Origin: Cymbomonas tetramitiformis
Lineage: Eukaryota; Chlorophyta; Pyramimonadophyceae; Pyramimonadales; Pyramimonadaceae
DNA length: 64,000 nucleotides
Assembly (NCBI GenBank): GCA_001247695.2
Contig: LGRX02009880.1
Span: forward strand, 97,712 to 161,711
Direction of reading: 5' to 3'
Of the stretch, positions 54,933-62,957 are shown one piece after another (position 1 is the first letter of the stretch; each line of letters begins with the position of its first letter). The notes below the pieces were generated by a model, which worked only from the letters and a program-made list of their open reading frames with translations, searched no databases and was not told where the DNA came from. The position numbers were made by a program, and so were the translations under genes.

Positions 54933-55029
54933 CCGCCACTTGTGGCGGTCCGGCCCAGAGTAGGGCCGGGGAAATTAATTTACTCATACGCCCGACGGGC
55001 GTGGTTTTTTCTTTTTTTTTCTTTTTCTT
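54933..55029 (+). other. LINE 3' end: three hairpins and T-rich tail
   Basis: Three perfect stems lie in a row: CCGCCAC/GTGGCGG (54933-54948), CGGCCC/GGGCCG (54951-54968) and ACGCCCG/CGGGCGT (54988-55002). A T-rich tail with C interruptions follows up to the target duplication. Hairpins at the 3' end can be the RNA site recognised by a LINE reverse transcriptase. A T-rich instead of an A-rich tail on the coding strand is unusual. Confidence 0.85.
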
Positions 55030-55030
55030 T

Positions 55031-55638
55031 ATCGATATTAAGAATTGTGCATACACCATCGTCAAAATATTGTGTGGTGATGCTTCAACACCAAATTTGG
55101 ATGAATATTTGAAAGATCGAGAGTCGATTATAGAAAACCTTATGAAAGCCTACAATTGTGACAAAGATTTGATTAAGAATCTATTTACCGCTAAGCTTTT
55201 TGGTCAAGTACAAAAAACTTGGCATGAAAAAATAATGTTCCCATAAACGATATAAAGAATACCTTTGGAGGAAAGCTTTCCCATGAACTTAAGAACACGA
55301 TATTGCCTCACCTCAAAGTCTCTTCGGGTAGTGAGTTGTCTAGACTTGTGTTCTCGAAGGAATGTGAAATATTAATGGTCATCAAGAAACGCTTGGAGGA
55401 CGAGGGGCATGATATAGGGTCATTAATATTTGATGGATTATTGCTTAGAAAATCTGAGGAGAATATTGACGATATTATTTACTCATGTGAGAAAGCAATT
55501 GTTGAACACTTCGATGTTGAATATTCAAGAATCAAACTCATTGTGAAACCTTTTGAGGAGTGTAGTGATCTTGAGGCGAAATTGGAAAAGGCATGGTCAA
55601 ATAGGGACACCGCCATGCCGACAACAAATCAACAATAA
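55031..55638 (+). pseudogene. PLV TVpol-like polymerase, part after LINE insertion
   Basis: The frame resumes with IDIKNCAYTIVKILC and runs to a stop near 55245. The coding signal then continues in a second frame (KNTFGGKLSHELKN onward) to 55638. The later piece contains SLIFDGLLLRK, which fits polymerase motif C (FDG) of TVpol-type proteins. An indel near 55240 therefore breaks the gene here as well. It is followed after five bases by the SF3 helicase frame, which in intact relatives is part of the same protein or the next gene. Confidence 0.65.
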
Positions 55639-55643
55639 TTCCG

Positions 55644-57041
55644 ATGACCGATAAAGATGCCGCTCATGTCTTTTTGAGATATCACAAAGACAAATTGAAG
55701 TTTTGTGAGGACACCTTTTGTATCTACGATGAAGGTGTATGGTACAAGGATGACAAGTATCATTCAAGATTGTTTAAATTATGTGATGGAATTGAGGAGG
55801 AGTTGAAAGGCGGTCCAAGAATGACAACCGCTTGGGGTGAAGATTTAGGTCCCTTCAACCGACTTGCAATGATGTTACCCAGATTTGTAAGACAAGACAA
55901 TTGGTACAAAAAGACTTTCAAAAGTGGAGTGGATATGATGCATTTTAACAACGGCATATATAACATGACCACCGGTACACTACAAGATTTTGATTCAAGC
56001 ATTGTGTCATTTCATAAGCTAGATTATGATTTTCCGGACTTGAGCAAAGTGGACCCAAAAGTGGAACAAGAGGTTTATTCAAATATATTTGAAAACCCAC
56101 ATCCAAATGTAGATCATCGGAATTACATAATCCAATCCTTAGCCATGGCATTGGGAGGACATCTCTTGAAAGAAAAGAAGTTCGTTATCCATGTCGGAGA
56201 ATCCAATGCCGGAAAGGGTGTGTTATGCAATTTCCTAGAGAACACGTTTGGGGATTATATAGGACACATGTGTGGTGAAAACTTGGTGTATAGCAAAGGA
56301 GGTGAGCCAGCAAAAAAACAATCTTGGCTTGTGGACTTCATTGGAAAGAGAATTGTGTTATCAAACGAAATGAAGATGCAAAGCCCTTTAGATGGGAATA
56401 TGATAAAGATTGCGGCATCGGGTGGTGATAAGGTCGTTGGTCGAAAGAATTATCAAAATGAAATGTCGTTTTACTTATTGACATCGTGTTTCTTGATGTG
56501 TAATGATATACCGGTCATCGAGCCGACGGACGACGCGGTAAATAATCGAGTGAGAATCTCTCAATGGAACATGCAATTTGTAGAGAAAGAAAAGGTGAAC
56601 GGCAAGACACGATTGTTGAGGGACGATGAAATCAAAGACAAGATCGATACCATCGAGTGGCAACATGCATTTCTCAAAATATTGTTTGAAGCTTACAAAG
56701 AATATGCACGACATGGCCTTATAGAGCCTAAAGACATGATGGAGATCAGAGCCACATGGTTGGGAGGTTCGAGCATAGAGAAATTATTGTTTGAAGAGTT
56801 CGAGGCAGTCGACAATGTCCGAGAGGCATCTCAAAGAGTCGAGAATGAGGACTATGTCAAATTTAGTAGGATATTTATGATGCCGCCGTTTTTGTCAATC
56901 CCGATACCAATAAAGTTCATGTTAGTTTCCACGGAGCTTCCAGCAACCCTATGTATAGAAATGAGGATGTTACTGATATCAAGTCAGTACTTCGTGGCCA
57001 AGAGTCATCCCGACCTTCGTTTCAACGTGCTGAAGACGTAA
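55644..57041 (+). CDS. PLV superfamily 3 (D5-like) helicase
   Basis: This 465-codon frame carries a D5-type N-terminal domain (WYKDDKYHSRLFKLCD), then SF3 helicase motifs: Walker A as VGESNAGKG (near residue 184), the acidic motif B region in RIVLSNEMK, and motif C region around YLLTSCFLMCNDIP ending in the expected Asn. These helicases form hexamers that unwind viral DNA at the replication fork. Family resemblance is clear to about 56866. The last 58 codons of the frame are not helicase-like: they are the out-of-frame reading of a lipase-like gene that begins at 56870. The C-terminus is therefore probably altered by a deletion that joined two genes. Confidence 0.82.
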   Translation: MTDKDAAHVFLRYHKDKLKFCEDTFCIYDEGVWYKDDKYHSRLFKLCDGIEEELKGGPRMTTAWGEDLGPFNRLAMMLPRFVRQDNWYKKTFKSGVDMMHFNNGIYNMTTGTLQDFDSSIVSFHKLDYDFPDLSKVDPKVEQEVYSNIFENPHPNVDHRNYIIQSLAMALGGHLLKEKKFVIHVGESNAGKGVLCNFLENTFGDYIGHMCGENLVYSKGGEPAKKQSWLVDFIGKRIVLSNEMKMQSPLDGNMIKIAASGGDKVVGRKNYQNEMSFYLLTSCFLMCNDIPVIEPTDDAVNNRVRISQWNMQFVEKEKVNGKTRLLRDDEIKDKIDTIEWQHAFLKILFEAYKEYARHGLIEPKDMMEIRATWLGGSSIEKLLFEEFEAVDNVREASQRVENEDYVKFSRIFMMPPFLSIPIPIKFMLVSTELPATLCIEMRMLLISSQYFVAKSHPDLRFNVLKT

Positions 57042-57658
57042 TTAATAAAGTAAGACAGAAATATCCCAAACACAACATAGAACCAATGGAATTTTCATTA
57101 GGCGGTGCGAAAGCTGTTCACGTTGCTGATAAGTTCAAATTAAAGAGCACTACATTCAATCCTTTTTATCTCCATTATCCCATCAAGTTGGTGGTGGACG
57201 CCATGACATTCATAGAACCGTCACAGATTCTACAACGGCCGGTGCTCTTTACAAACCTGCAAACTCACAAAGAAATATATTTCATTACTTTCCTGAGAAA
57301 AGACAATCAACGTTATCATCGTATGTGCCTGATCAACATAGCTTGTCGCAGTTCTTTCAATATCCAACTAACAATACAGTAAATAAACTAAATCTTATGA
57401 AATCTATAGGGAATGTATTGAGCACTGGTTTAGATGTCGTGCAAGGTGCTCTTGCGGCAGACCATGGTCTTCGTATGGCAAGAAGAAACACAGAACCGTC
57501 AACTTTTTCAAACGCGGTAAGTGAAGATCTAAATCCTTATGGCATTTTTTGGAATTAATATAGACCCAGATTATCAATTGACGTACGATACGGCTCCGCC
57601 TGAAGCCAGATTTCTCGCTTCTACCATACTGCCAGTGGTAGAGATTCCGATAGAATGA
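56870..57658 (+). pseudogene. PLV lipase-like protein, frameshifted and 5' truncated
   Basis: The frame from 56870 reads IYDAAVFVNPDTNKVHVSF, HGAS, then MEFSLGGAKAVHVADKF, a nucleophile elbow (S in FSLGGA) of class 3 lipase type, and TTFNPFYL. Coding signal moves to a second frame near 57190 (VPDQHSLSQFF, AVSEDLNPYGI) and to a third near 57550 (NIDPDYQLTYDTAPPEA), with the stop at 57658. The end is clearly related to the end of the lipase at 62958 (SEDLNP...NIDPDFRYTSKNAPDE). It abuts the helicase without an intergenic space and lacks its own start, which suggests a deletion. Confidence 0.7.
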
Positions 57659-57786
57659 CGAGTTTTGAACGTCGGTATGAATAGTAGTCTATGGTTTATG
57701 GTCTATAGTTTTACCAAAGAGCTTTTACGAAAATCCACATAAAGACCATTTATTTATAGGGTAGAACAGTCGAGACAAAGGACACT

Positions 57787-58282
57787 ATGGTTTATACTTT
57801 CTATCATTTGCCTTTGGACATTAAAGAGAAGATCTACAATATGGTGCATACAATGGAATTTCAAGAACATAAAGAACACTTCGAAGACGTGTTATTGGAA
57901 TTGAAAGAAGAAAACCTCAAAAAAGCATTAGACACATATACCAAAAAAGTGAAACATGAGCTTAATTTTGAGTTGGAAGGAAGATTTGTGGTTGACAAAT
58001 GGTGTCCCGCTTACAAGTATCACATGATGGGGGTTTTCCAATATGGACGAGCAACACTTCAAAATATAGTCGATTATTGTAACGAAGTTGCAGTTTGCAT
58101 GTGATGAGTTGTACAATATTTTGGTTGAAGATAAAAAGTATGAATGTTTAGATATGGACGATATTCATAATGCCCTCAGTACGGCATTAATTGTTCGAGC
58201 TGTGCATAACGATCCCGAGTTTGATGTTATGGATGAATCTGATAATGACGACGACGGTTGGGAAGAAATAATGATACTATAA
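57787..58282 (+). pseudogene. PLV small hypothetical protein, one frameshift
   Basis: The ATG at 57787 begins MVYTFYHLPLDIKEKIYNMVH, an F-box-like start common in large and small DNA viruses of algae (LPxDIxxKI). A helical Glu/Lys-rich region follows. At about 58090 the frame ends, but coding continues in another frame (CDELYNILVEDKKYE) to an acidic tail DESDNDDDGWEE with the stop at 58282. The indel near 58090 is inferred from this continuity. The function is unknown; an adaptor role in host ubiquitination would be speculation. Confidence 0.55.
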
Positions 58283-58291
58283 TCTATATTA

Positions 58292-58381
58292 ATGGACCGT
58301 GAAGAATTGATAGGATTGGCCAAACTTGAGTACCCCGATATTAAAGAAGCTCATATAGAATTGCTAACAAAAAAAGCGTAA
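58292..58381 (+). CDS. Tiny ORF (29 aa) after the viral protein
   Basis: The ATG at 58292 (MDREELIGLAKLEYPD) opens a 29-codon frame rich in charged residues, 10 bp after the previous stop and in the same orientation. It resembles the start of a viral protein that has been cut off, since the base composition changes directly after its stop. Its coding status is uncertain. Confidence 0.3.
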   Translation: MDREELIGLAKLEYPDIKEAHIELLTKKA

Positions 58382-58794
58382 AATCTGACCGTCGATTGTA
58401 AGAATGACAGGTTGTCGAAGGCAACGAACGCGATGCCATCGTTCAGACAGCGCACACTACCTTCATCAAACCTTCATCGTTGACTGACTCGTTCACTCCA
58501 GTATGACGCGACGCGCAAGTGCAGTGTCAGCTTTTGCAGAATCGTGACCGTTTTTGCAATTTATGTCCGTTTTTGCAGTCCTCTTTTTTTCGCGTGTCTC
58601 TGTTTTTAAGACTGCGCCCAATGGGGGGGCTATAACTTTTGCTATTTTTGACCAAATCACTCCCAAATTTTTTTGTGTATATCTACATTTCAATACGGAC
58701 ATTTCGAGCTATTGTAAACGGTGCTGAGATAAGTATAAGCTCCCCAATTGAAAATTGCGATTGTTGTTGATTGTATTGTTTTGGGCATAACTTT
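58382..58794. other. PLV or flank sequence before LTR element 3
   Basis: No gene is supported. TGACCGTTTTTGCA and TGTCCGTTTTTGCAG form a short direct repeat near 58544-58582. ACTTT at 58790-58794 is the target duplication of LTR element 3. Confidence 0.5.
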
Positions 58795-59053
58795 TACTGG
58801 AATATCCCGGTTCAAGATATCAGACAGTCAGTGAACCAATATAGATAAACCCTCATAAGAAATAAACCCTAAGCTAGATATACCCGGAACGGTCACGGAG
58901 TCGGAACGGTCTCGAGTCTAGCTACCTGTGACACTCGGTGTGTCACAGCACAGGCTTACGGATCAGTCACGGTCCAGTGTTGGCTACCTAGGAATCTGTC
59001 ATAGGGGCCTGCACCGGGACTCCCGGTCAGGGCTGCCTATACAGATTTCAGCA
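58795..59053 (-). repeat. 3' LTR of element 3
   Basis: This 259-bp copy contains TGTGACACTCGGTGTGTCACA, an inverted repeat, written here as the arms TGTGACAC and GTGTCACA. Confidence 0.92.
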
Positions 59054-59378
59054 CACCACCCCAGCACTGTGGGTGGTGACTGACAGGTAAGTCAGAAAAG
59101 TCAAGATAAGTTAGGGTAGGAGCTAGGGTGACAAACCTAACTGCTAATTCAACTGTGCCATTCTGATACACAAATTGAAACCCTCTAGCCGGCACAAGTG
59201 CAGAAACATACAGGTACTCAGGTCCTGCTAAACTACTGAAAAGCACTGTGGCAGCAAACCAGATTGAAGATTGTAGATGTCAAAGTAAAGCATAAACCAA
59301 ATTGAAGACCATGTTGAGGTCAAAGCACATCTCAGTGCACCACCAGAAAGTGGTGCACTGCCAGAGCCAGAAGTAAAG

Positions 59379-61949
59379 CTACTCGGGGTCAAAGTCCAGA
59401 GGTGCACCGTCACCACAATGCCCACGGTAGTAGCTTGCAGCACCGCTCTCCAGTGGGTCAAGTGGCCGGTGAACCACCGTCGCAGCACCCAGGGAGCGCA
59501 GTACTGCATCCAGAGTGACGGGGTCCAGCTCGGATATACCGGGGTAGATGCATAAGTCTCCCCTGCACAGCACAGGCTGCGGTGCAGCCCGACCCGATAC
59601 CTGTACAGAGTCGATGTCATTGGCCGCCGTGTAGGCGGCTGCCCCCACACCCATGATCGAGATGAAAAGAATGAGGGAGACAAAGTAAGGAAAACCCCAC
59701 GGGCCCGCGTGTGCGGGGAAGCCCCATGGCGGCTTGCCACAACCGTAGGTGCGGGAAGCACCACCAGACTCAGTCACGTGGGCTGCGGGCTCTGACGCAT
59801 GATTAGCCGAGATGGCCGGAGCCCGCGGCTTGACGGCGAAGCTGCCGTCTGCAAAATCCTCGTAGTCGTCGGTGTCGTAGCCGGTCAAGTCAACCGGCGC
59901 AACCGCGGAGTGGTTGGCAGTTTCCACAACCCCCGCGAATTCACCGCTGGACTTCTCCGTGGTGGTCACCCGCGTCGATTGAAGGGACACGGACGGGCCG
60001 TAGCCGTAGAGCTCCAGGAGCTCTTGCTCATTCTCCAAGACAGGCATAGCAGGGGCCGGCACGGCGGATGCCGATGCCGCCGCACCACCTGCCGGAACCT
60101 GCTCCTCTGGTGTGATACCTGCGCTTGCAGTGTCACACACCAGAGCCGAAGCCTGCGTCGCAATGCCCCCAGGCGGCGGGAAAGAGGCGTGAGTGTAATG
60201 TACCTTAGGCTCTACCGCCGCGTTGACCTCCGCCGCGAGGTCGTCCAGCCGCTGCAGGATGTCGTCACCGGACGTCTCCGCCACCGGTGTCACCGCGTCA
60301 ATGGAGAAGCCGTAGGCCGACACGTCGATGCCTCCCACAACGCCCCCGCACAGCACCGCTGGCGGACCGTACACCGTCGCCGCGCGGGCAAAGGCCTCAG
60401 CTCCATCATCCGCCGCCTCCTGAAAGACAGCACACATGGCGAGGGCATGCACGCCCTCCGCATCCTCGTCGTCGATGGGGATACAGAAAGCCGCGGCCGA
60501 GGTGGGGGAATGTTGGCGACCGCCAAGCGGGCAGTCGCGGTAGAAATGATAAAGGTCCTTACCAGTCTTCTTGCAGCGGGTACACAGCGGCTTAGCCCGC
60601 TGCTCGTCACGATCGTAGCCCACCGCCGGTGGGGATTGGACCCCCATGCGGAAGCCCCGCGGTGACTGCCCGCGCTGCTGCTGCCGGCGCTGCCCGTGCT
60701 GCCGCTGCGGCGGATCCCGCTGCTGCTGCACCACCGGCGGAGCCGCCCCGCACTGTCGCCGCACCAGCTCGGTCAACTCCTTGATCTTGTCCAGTAGCAC
60801 CTGGTGCTCGCTGCCGGTGAGCAGAGCCGACGCGCCACCACCTGCGGGCTTGGCCACGATGGCCTTTCCAACGTCCGTCTGCGCCCACGCCTGATAAATC
60901 TCTACAACCAGAGAGCGCAGAGCACCGAGGGAAACCGCCGCGAGATCGGCCACCATGGGGTAACGCACCTTGACCGCGGCGTAGAACACCGGGTCAAGCC
61001 GGCTGTAGAGGCTGAGCTTCCTGGTGGCCTCGGTGGGGGTCCAGTCGGCGGCCTTGTTATCCCGCACCAAACGTTGTTCCCGAGCCAAAATCGGCTGCGG
61101 GTCAACGTTTGCGGGATAAGTAAGCGCGGCATGCTCCTGCTGGAAGGACTCCCGCAACGCCACTGGTACGCTGCGCTTCACGATGTCCACCAGCGCACGC
61201 CGTCCATCTCGGTCGGCAGACGCGTCCGTACCCGTAAGCCAGACGTGGGCGTTGCTGTGCTTCTCGACGATAAGCCCAAGCACGTCGTACAGCAGGGCGT
61301 TCACCTTGCCCACCTCCAGAGCCTGGGGGTCGTCAAGGTCGAACGAGACGAGGTCCAGCCCAGCGGACTCAAACTCCGTACGTAGCTGAACCACCACATC
61401 GGAGAGGAGACCCGCGTCAGAAGTGCCGCTGAAACAATGCTTCTTGTCGCCAAGGATATCCTCGCGGATACCCTTGGCCCATGTCCGATGGAGCCGCCCC
61501 TTGTAGACCTCGTCCACAAGCTTGGACTGCTCCTGTAGATACTTCCTCGTCGCAACGTCGGCGTCGGTGTTGGAAGTAGGGTCGGGGTTCGTAATAGCCG
61601 GTGATTTGGCCGTCGGTGTGTTGCGAACCGCGTCAGTGAGCCTCAGCGAGGCGTCGATGTCGGAGTCCCTCGTGAGGGACCGCTTTGCTCTAGTGGATAC
61701 ACCCATAATTCTGAAAGCCTGATGGGAGGTGGTACGCCGGGGCGCGTTCGGGTAATGTTGGGAAGATGCGACGTCACAGTCACGGAAGGAGCGGTAGAGC
61801 CATGCGAGCGAGGGGCACTGGAAGACGTTGTCGAGGTCGAAGGTGCTCGAGCCACCAGCCCAAAAATCGGCAGCAAGCGGGATCAGGGCAAGCGTAATAC
61901 CGTAAATGAACATTGCGTCGACTAGGTCCGGTCCAGGTCGAACCCCCAT
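59379..61949 (-). CDS. Gag-like protein with zinc knuckle and membrane segment (element 3)
   Basis: An ATG at 61949 opens 856 codons; the ATG at 61706 (MGVSTRAKRS) is a better match to the starts of the other two Gag proteins, so I prefer it. The shared core appears as NAHVWLTGTDAS...DGRRALVDIVKRS. A zinc-knuckle-like cluster (CTRCKKTGKDLYHFYRDC) lies near residue 455 of the long form. Between them is a Gln/Arg-rich low-complexity stretch that may bind RNA. Near the C-terminus there is a hydrophobic span (FVSLILFISIMGVGAAAY), then a short tail. The plan is the same as in elements 1 and 2, though the sequence is far diverged. No protease, reverse transcriptase or integrase is present. Confidence 0.68.
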   Translation of the reverse strand: MGVRPGPDLVDAMFIYGITLALIPLAADFWAGGSSTFDLDNVFQCPSLAWLYRSFRDCDVASSQHYPNAPRRTTSHQAFRIMGVSTRAKRSLTRDSDIDASLRLTDAVRNTPTAKSPAITNPDPTSNTDADVATRKYLQEQSKLVDEVYKGRLHRTWAKGIREDILGDKKHCFSGTSDAGLLSDVVVQLRTEFESAGLDLVSFDLDDPQALEVGKVNALLYDVLGLIVEKHSNAHVWLTGTDASADRDGRRALVDIVKRSVPVALRESFQQEHAALTYPANVDPQPILAREQRLVRDNKAADWTPTEATRKLSLYSRLDPVFYAAVKVRYPMVADLAAVSLGALRSLVVEIYQAWAQTDVGKAIVAKPAGGGASALLTGSEHQVLLDKIKELTELVRRQCGAAPPVVQQQRDPPQRQHGQRRQQQRGQSPRGFRMGVQSPPAVGYDRDEQRAKPLCTRCKKTGKDLYHFYRDCPLGGRQHSPTSAAAFCIPIDDEDAEGVHALAMCAVFQEAADDGAEAFARAATVYGPPAVLCGGVVGGIDVSAYGFSIDAVTPVAETSGDDILQRLDDLAAEVNAAVEPKVHYTHASFPPPGGIATQASALVCDTASAGITPEEQVPAGGAAASASAVPAPAMPVLENEQELLELYGYGPSVSLQSTRVTTTEKSSGEFAGVVETANHSAVAPVDLTGYDTDDYEDFADGSFAVKPRAPAISANHASEPAAHVTESGGASRTYGCGKPPWGFPAHAGPWGFPYFVSLILFISIMGVGAAAYTAANDIDSVQVSGRAAPQPVLCRGDLCIYPGISELDPVTLDAVLRSLGAATVVHRPLDPLESGAASYYRGHCGDGAPLDFDPE

Positions 61950-62046
61950 AGCTGCGGCTCAAAGACGCTCACCGCAAACAGCTCATCTCAAAATTCCCGT
62001 GAGTCCCCAAACGCGCCGTCGCGCACCACCTCTCCAAGCGGCTGCT

Positions 62047-62102
62047 TTAGCCAATCATGGCCAAACTAGCTGTGGAATATAGCGTGGAATGGGTCCACGA
62101 CC
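62047..62102 (-). promoter_or_regulatory. Element 3 primer-binding-like site and leader motif
   Basis: Right after the 5' LTR, GGTCGTGGACCCA on the minus strand resembles GGTTATGGGCCCA, the complement of the initiator tRNA-Met anticodon arm, with three differences. GCCATGATTGGCTAA at 62061-62047 is the shared leader motif. Confidence 0.45.
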
Positions 62103-62361
62103 TACTGGAATATCCCGGTTCAAGATATCAGACAGTCAGTGAACCAATATAGATAAACTCTTATAAGAAATAAACCCTAAGCTAGATATACCCGGAACGG
62201 TCACGGAGTCGGAACGGTCTCGAGTCTAGCTACCTGTGACACTCGGTGTGTCACAGCACAGGCTTACGGATCAGTCACGGTCCAGTGTTGGCTACCTAGG
62301 AATCTGTCATAGGGGCCTGCACCGGGACTCCCGGTCAGGGCTGCCTATACAGATTTCAGCA
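62103..62361 (-). repeat. 5' LTR of element 3
   Basis: This is the second 259-bp copy, nearly identical to 58795-59053. ACTTT follows directly outside at 62362. Confidence 0.92.
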
Positions 62362-62391
62362 ACTTTTGATATGCTTATCCAATGACATTTA

Positions 62392-62694
62392 TTATTTTTC
62401 TTGCAATGCAATCTCTGCCTGGCCATTTCCCCTAGTATTTATTAATGTGTATACATTTACCGAAGAATCACTTAGTAATCCTGTAGCATTTTGAAAATTT
62501 ATATCCCCCTCTTTGACGGTTACATTTCCATTTGTTCTTTCAATGTCACTTGTCGTACCGGACACAATTGTCCACAAACTAGTTCCTCCGCCACCCGTAG
62601 GAGGTGGACCACCATTGAACGTTGTGCATTGCAGATTTTTGCAGATAAGTTCGTCACTAACAACCGCCGTACTTCCAAGTGAAAAGGCAGACAT
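62392..62694 (-). CDS. PLV small protein, fibre-like
   Basis: A complete 100-codon frame from ATG at 62694. It has a Gly/Pro turn (GGPPPTGGGGT), then SLWTIVSGTTSDIERTNGN and a run of alternating beta-type residues ending near the stop. The layout resembles the neck of tail-fibre or spike proteins, which begin with a short anchor and continue in beta-repeats; here the shaft would be missing. I cannot name a family. It lies 31 bp from the LTR element and is transcribed toward it. Confidence 0.4.
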   Translation of the reverse strand: MSAFSLGSTAVVSDELICKNLQCTTFNGGPPPTGGGGTSLWTIVSGTTSDIERTNGNVTVKEGDINFQNATGLLSDSSVNVYTLINTRGNGQAEIALQEK

Positions 62695-62957
62695 CTATAA
62701 TTATTATAATATATAAAATATATAATATATGCATTCATCAAACCATATTAGGAATTTGCTCCATTTCTCGTGTTCGAGGTATATTTGCTTGTTGCCGTTG
62801 CGAATTATTTGCAGGTATTGGCGTTTTTTGACGAATCCACAAATTTGACGCCGTGTACATAAATTACGTTATCGTCAAATTCATCTTTACGAATTCCTTG
62901 CTTTTGGTAATCATAATTTGAATGCCAATGTCTATCTTCAAATGTTCGTTGCCTCTT

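Larger units (their letters stand above)
42729..55029 (+). mobile_element. Dualen/RandI-like LINE, full length, 13-bp target duplication
   Basis: This 12.3-kb non-LTR retrotransposon is flanked by TATCGATATTAAG at 42716-42728 and 55030-55042. It has two long frames and no terminal repeats, and ends in three hairpins and a T-rich tail. The domains, in order, are a repeated N-terminal region, Ulp1-like cysteine protease, APE-type endonuclease, reverse transcriptase, RNase H, Cys/His motif and a C-terminal endonuclease-like domain. This combination matches the Dualen (RandI) clade first described in Chlamydomonas, which carries two endonuclease types and a cysteine protease. The host sequence on both sides is one PLV gene. 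Confidence 0.9.
58795..62361 (-). mobile_element. Gag-only LTR element 3, complete, target duplication ACTTT
   Basis: This 3567-bp element has 259-bp LTRs at 58795-59053 and 62103-62361, and ACTTT flanks it at 58790-58794 and 62362-62366. By eye the LTRs differ at only two sites, both C/T changes near 58850 and 62158, so it moved recently. On the minus strand the LTR starts TGCTGAAA and ends CCAGTA. The primer-binding-like site (62102-62085), leader motif (62061-62047), single Gag frame and the GGGGTGGTG tract follow the same plan as elements 1 and 2. There are no enzyme genes. It sits inside the PLV. Confidence 0.93.

Noticed and set aside
54933..55029. Hairpin and T-run as a bacterial intrinsic terminator
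   Set aside because: The context is a eukaryotic LINE 3' end directly before its target duplication.
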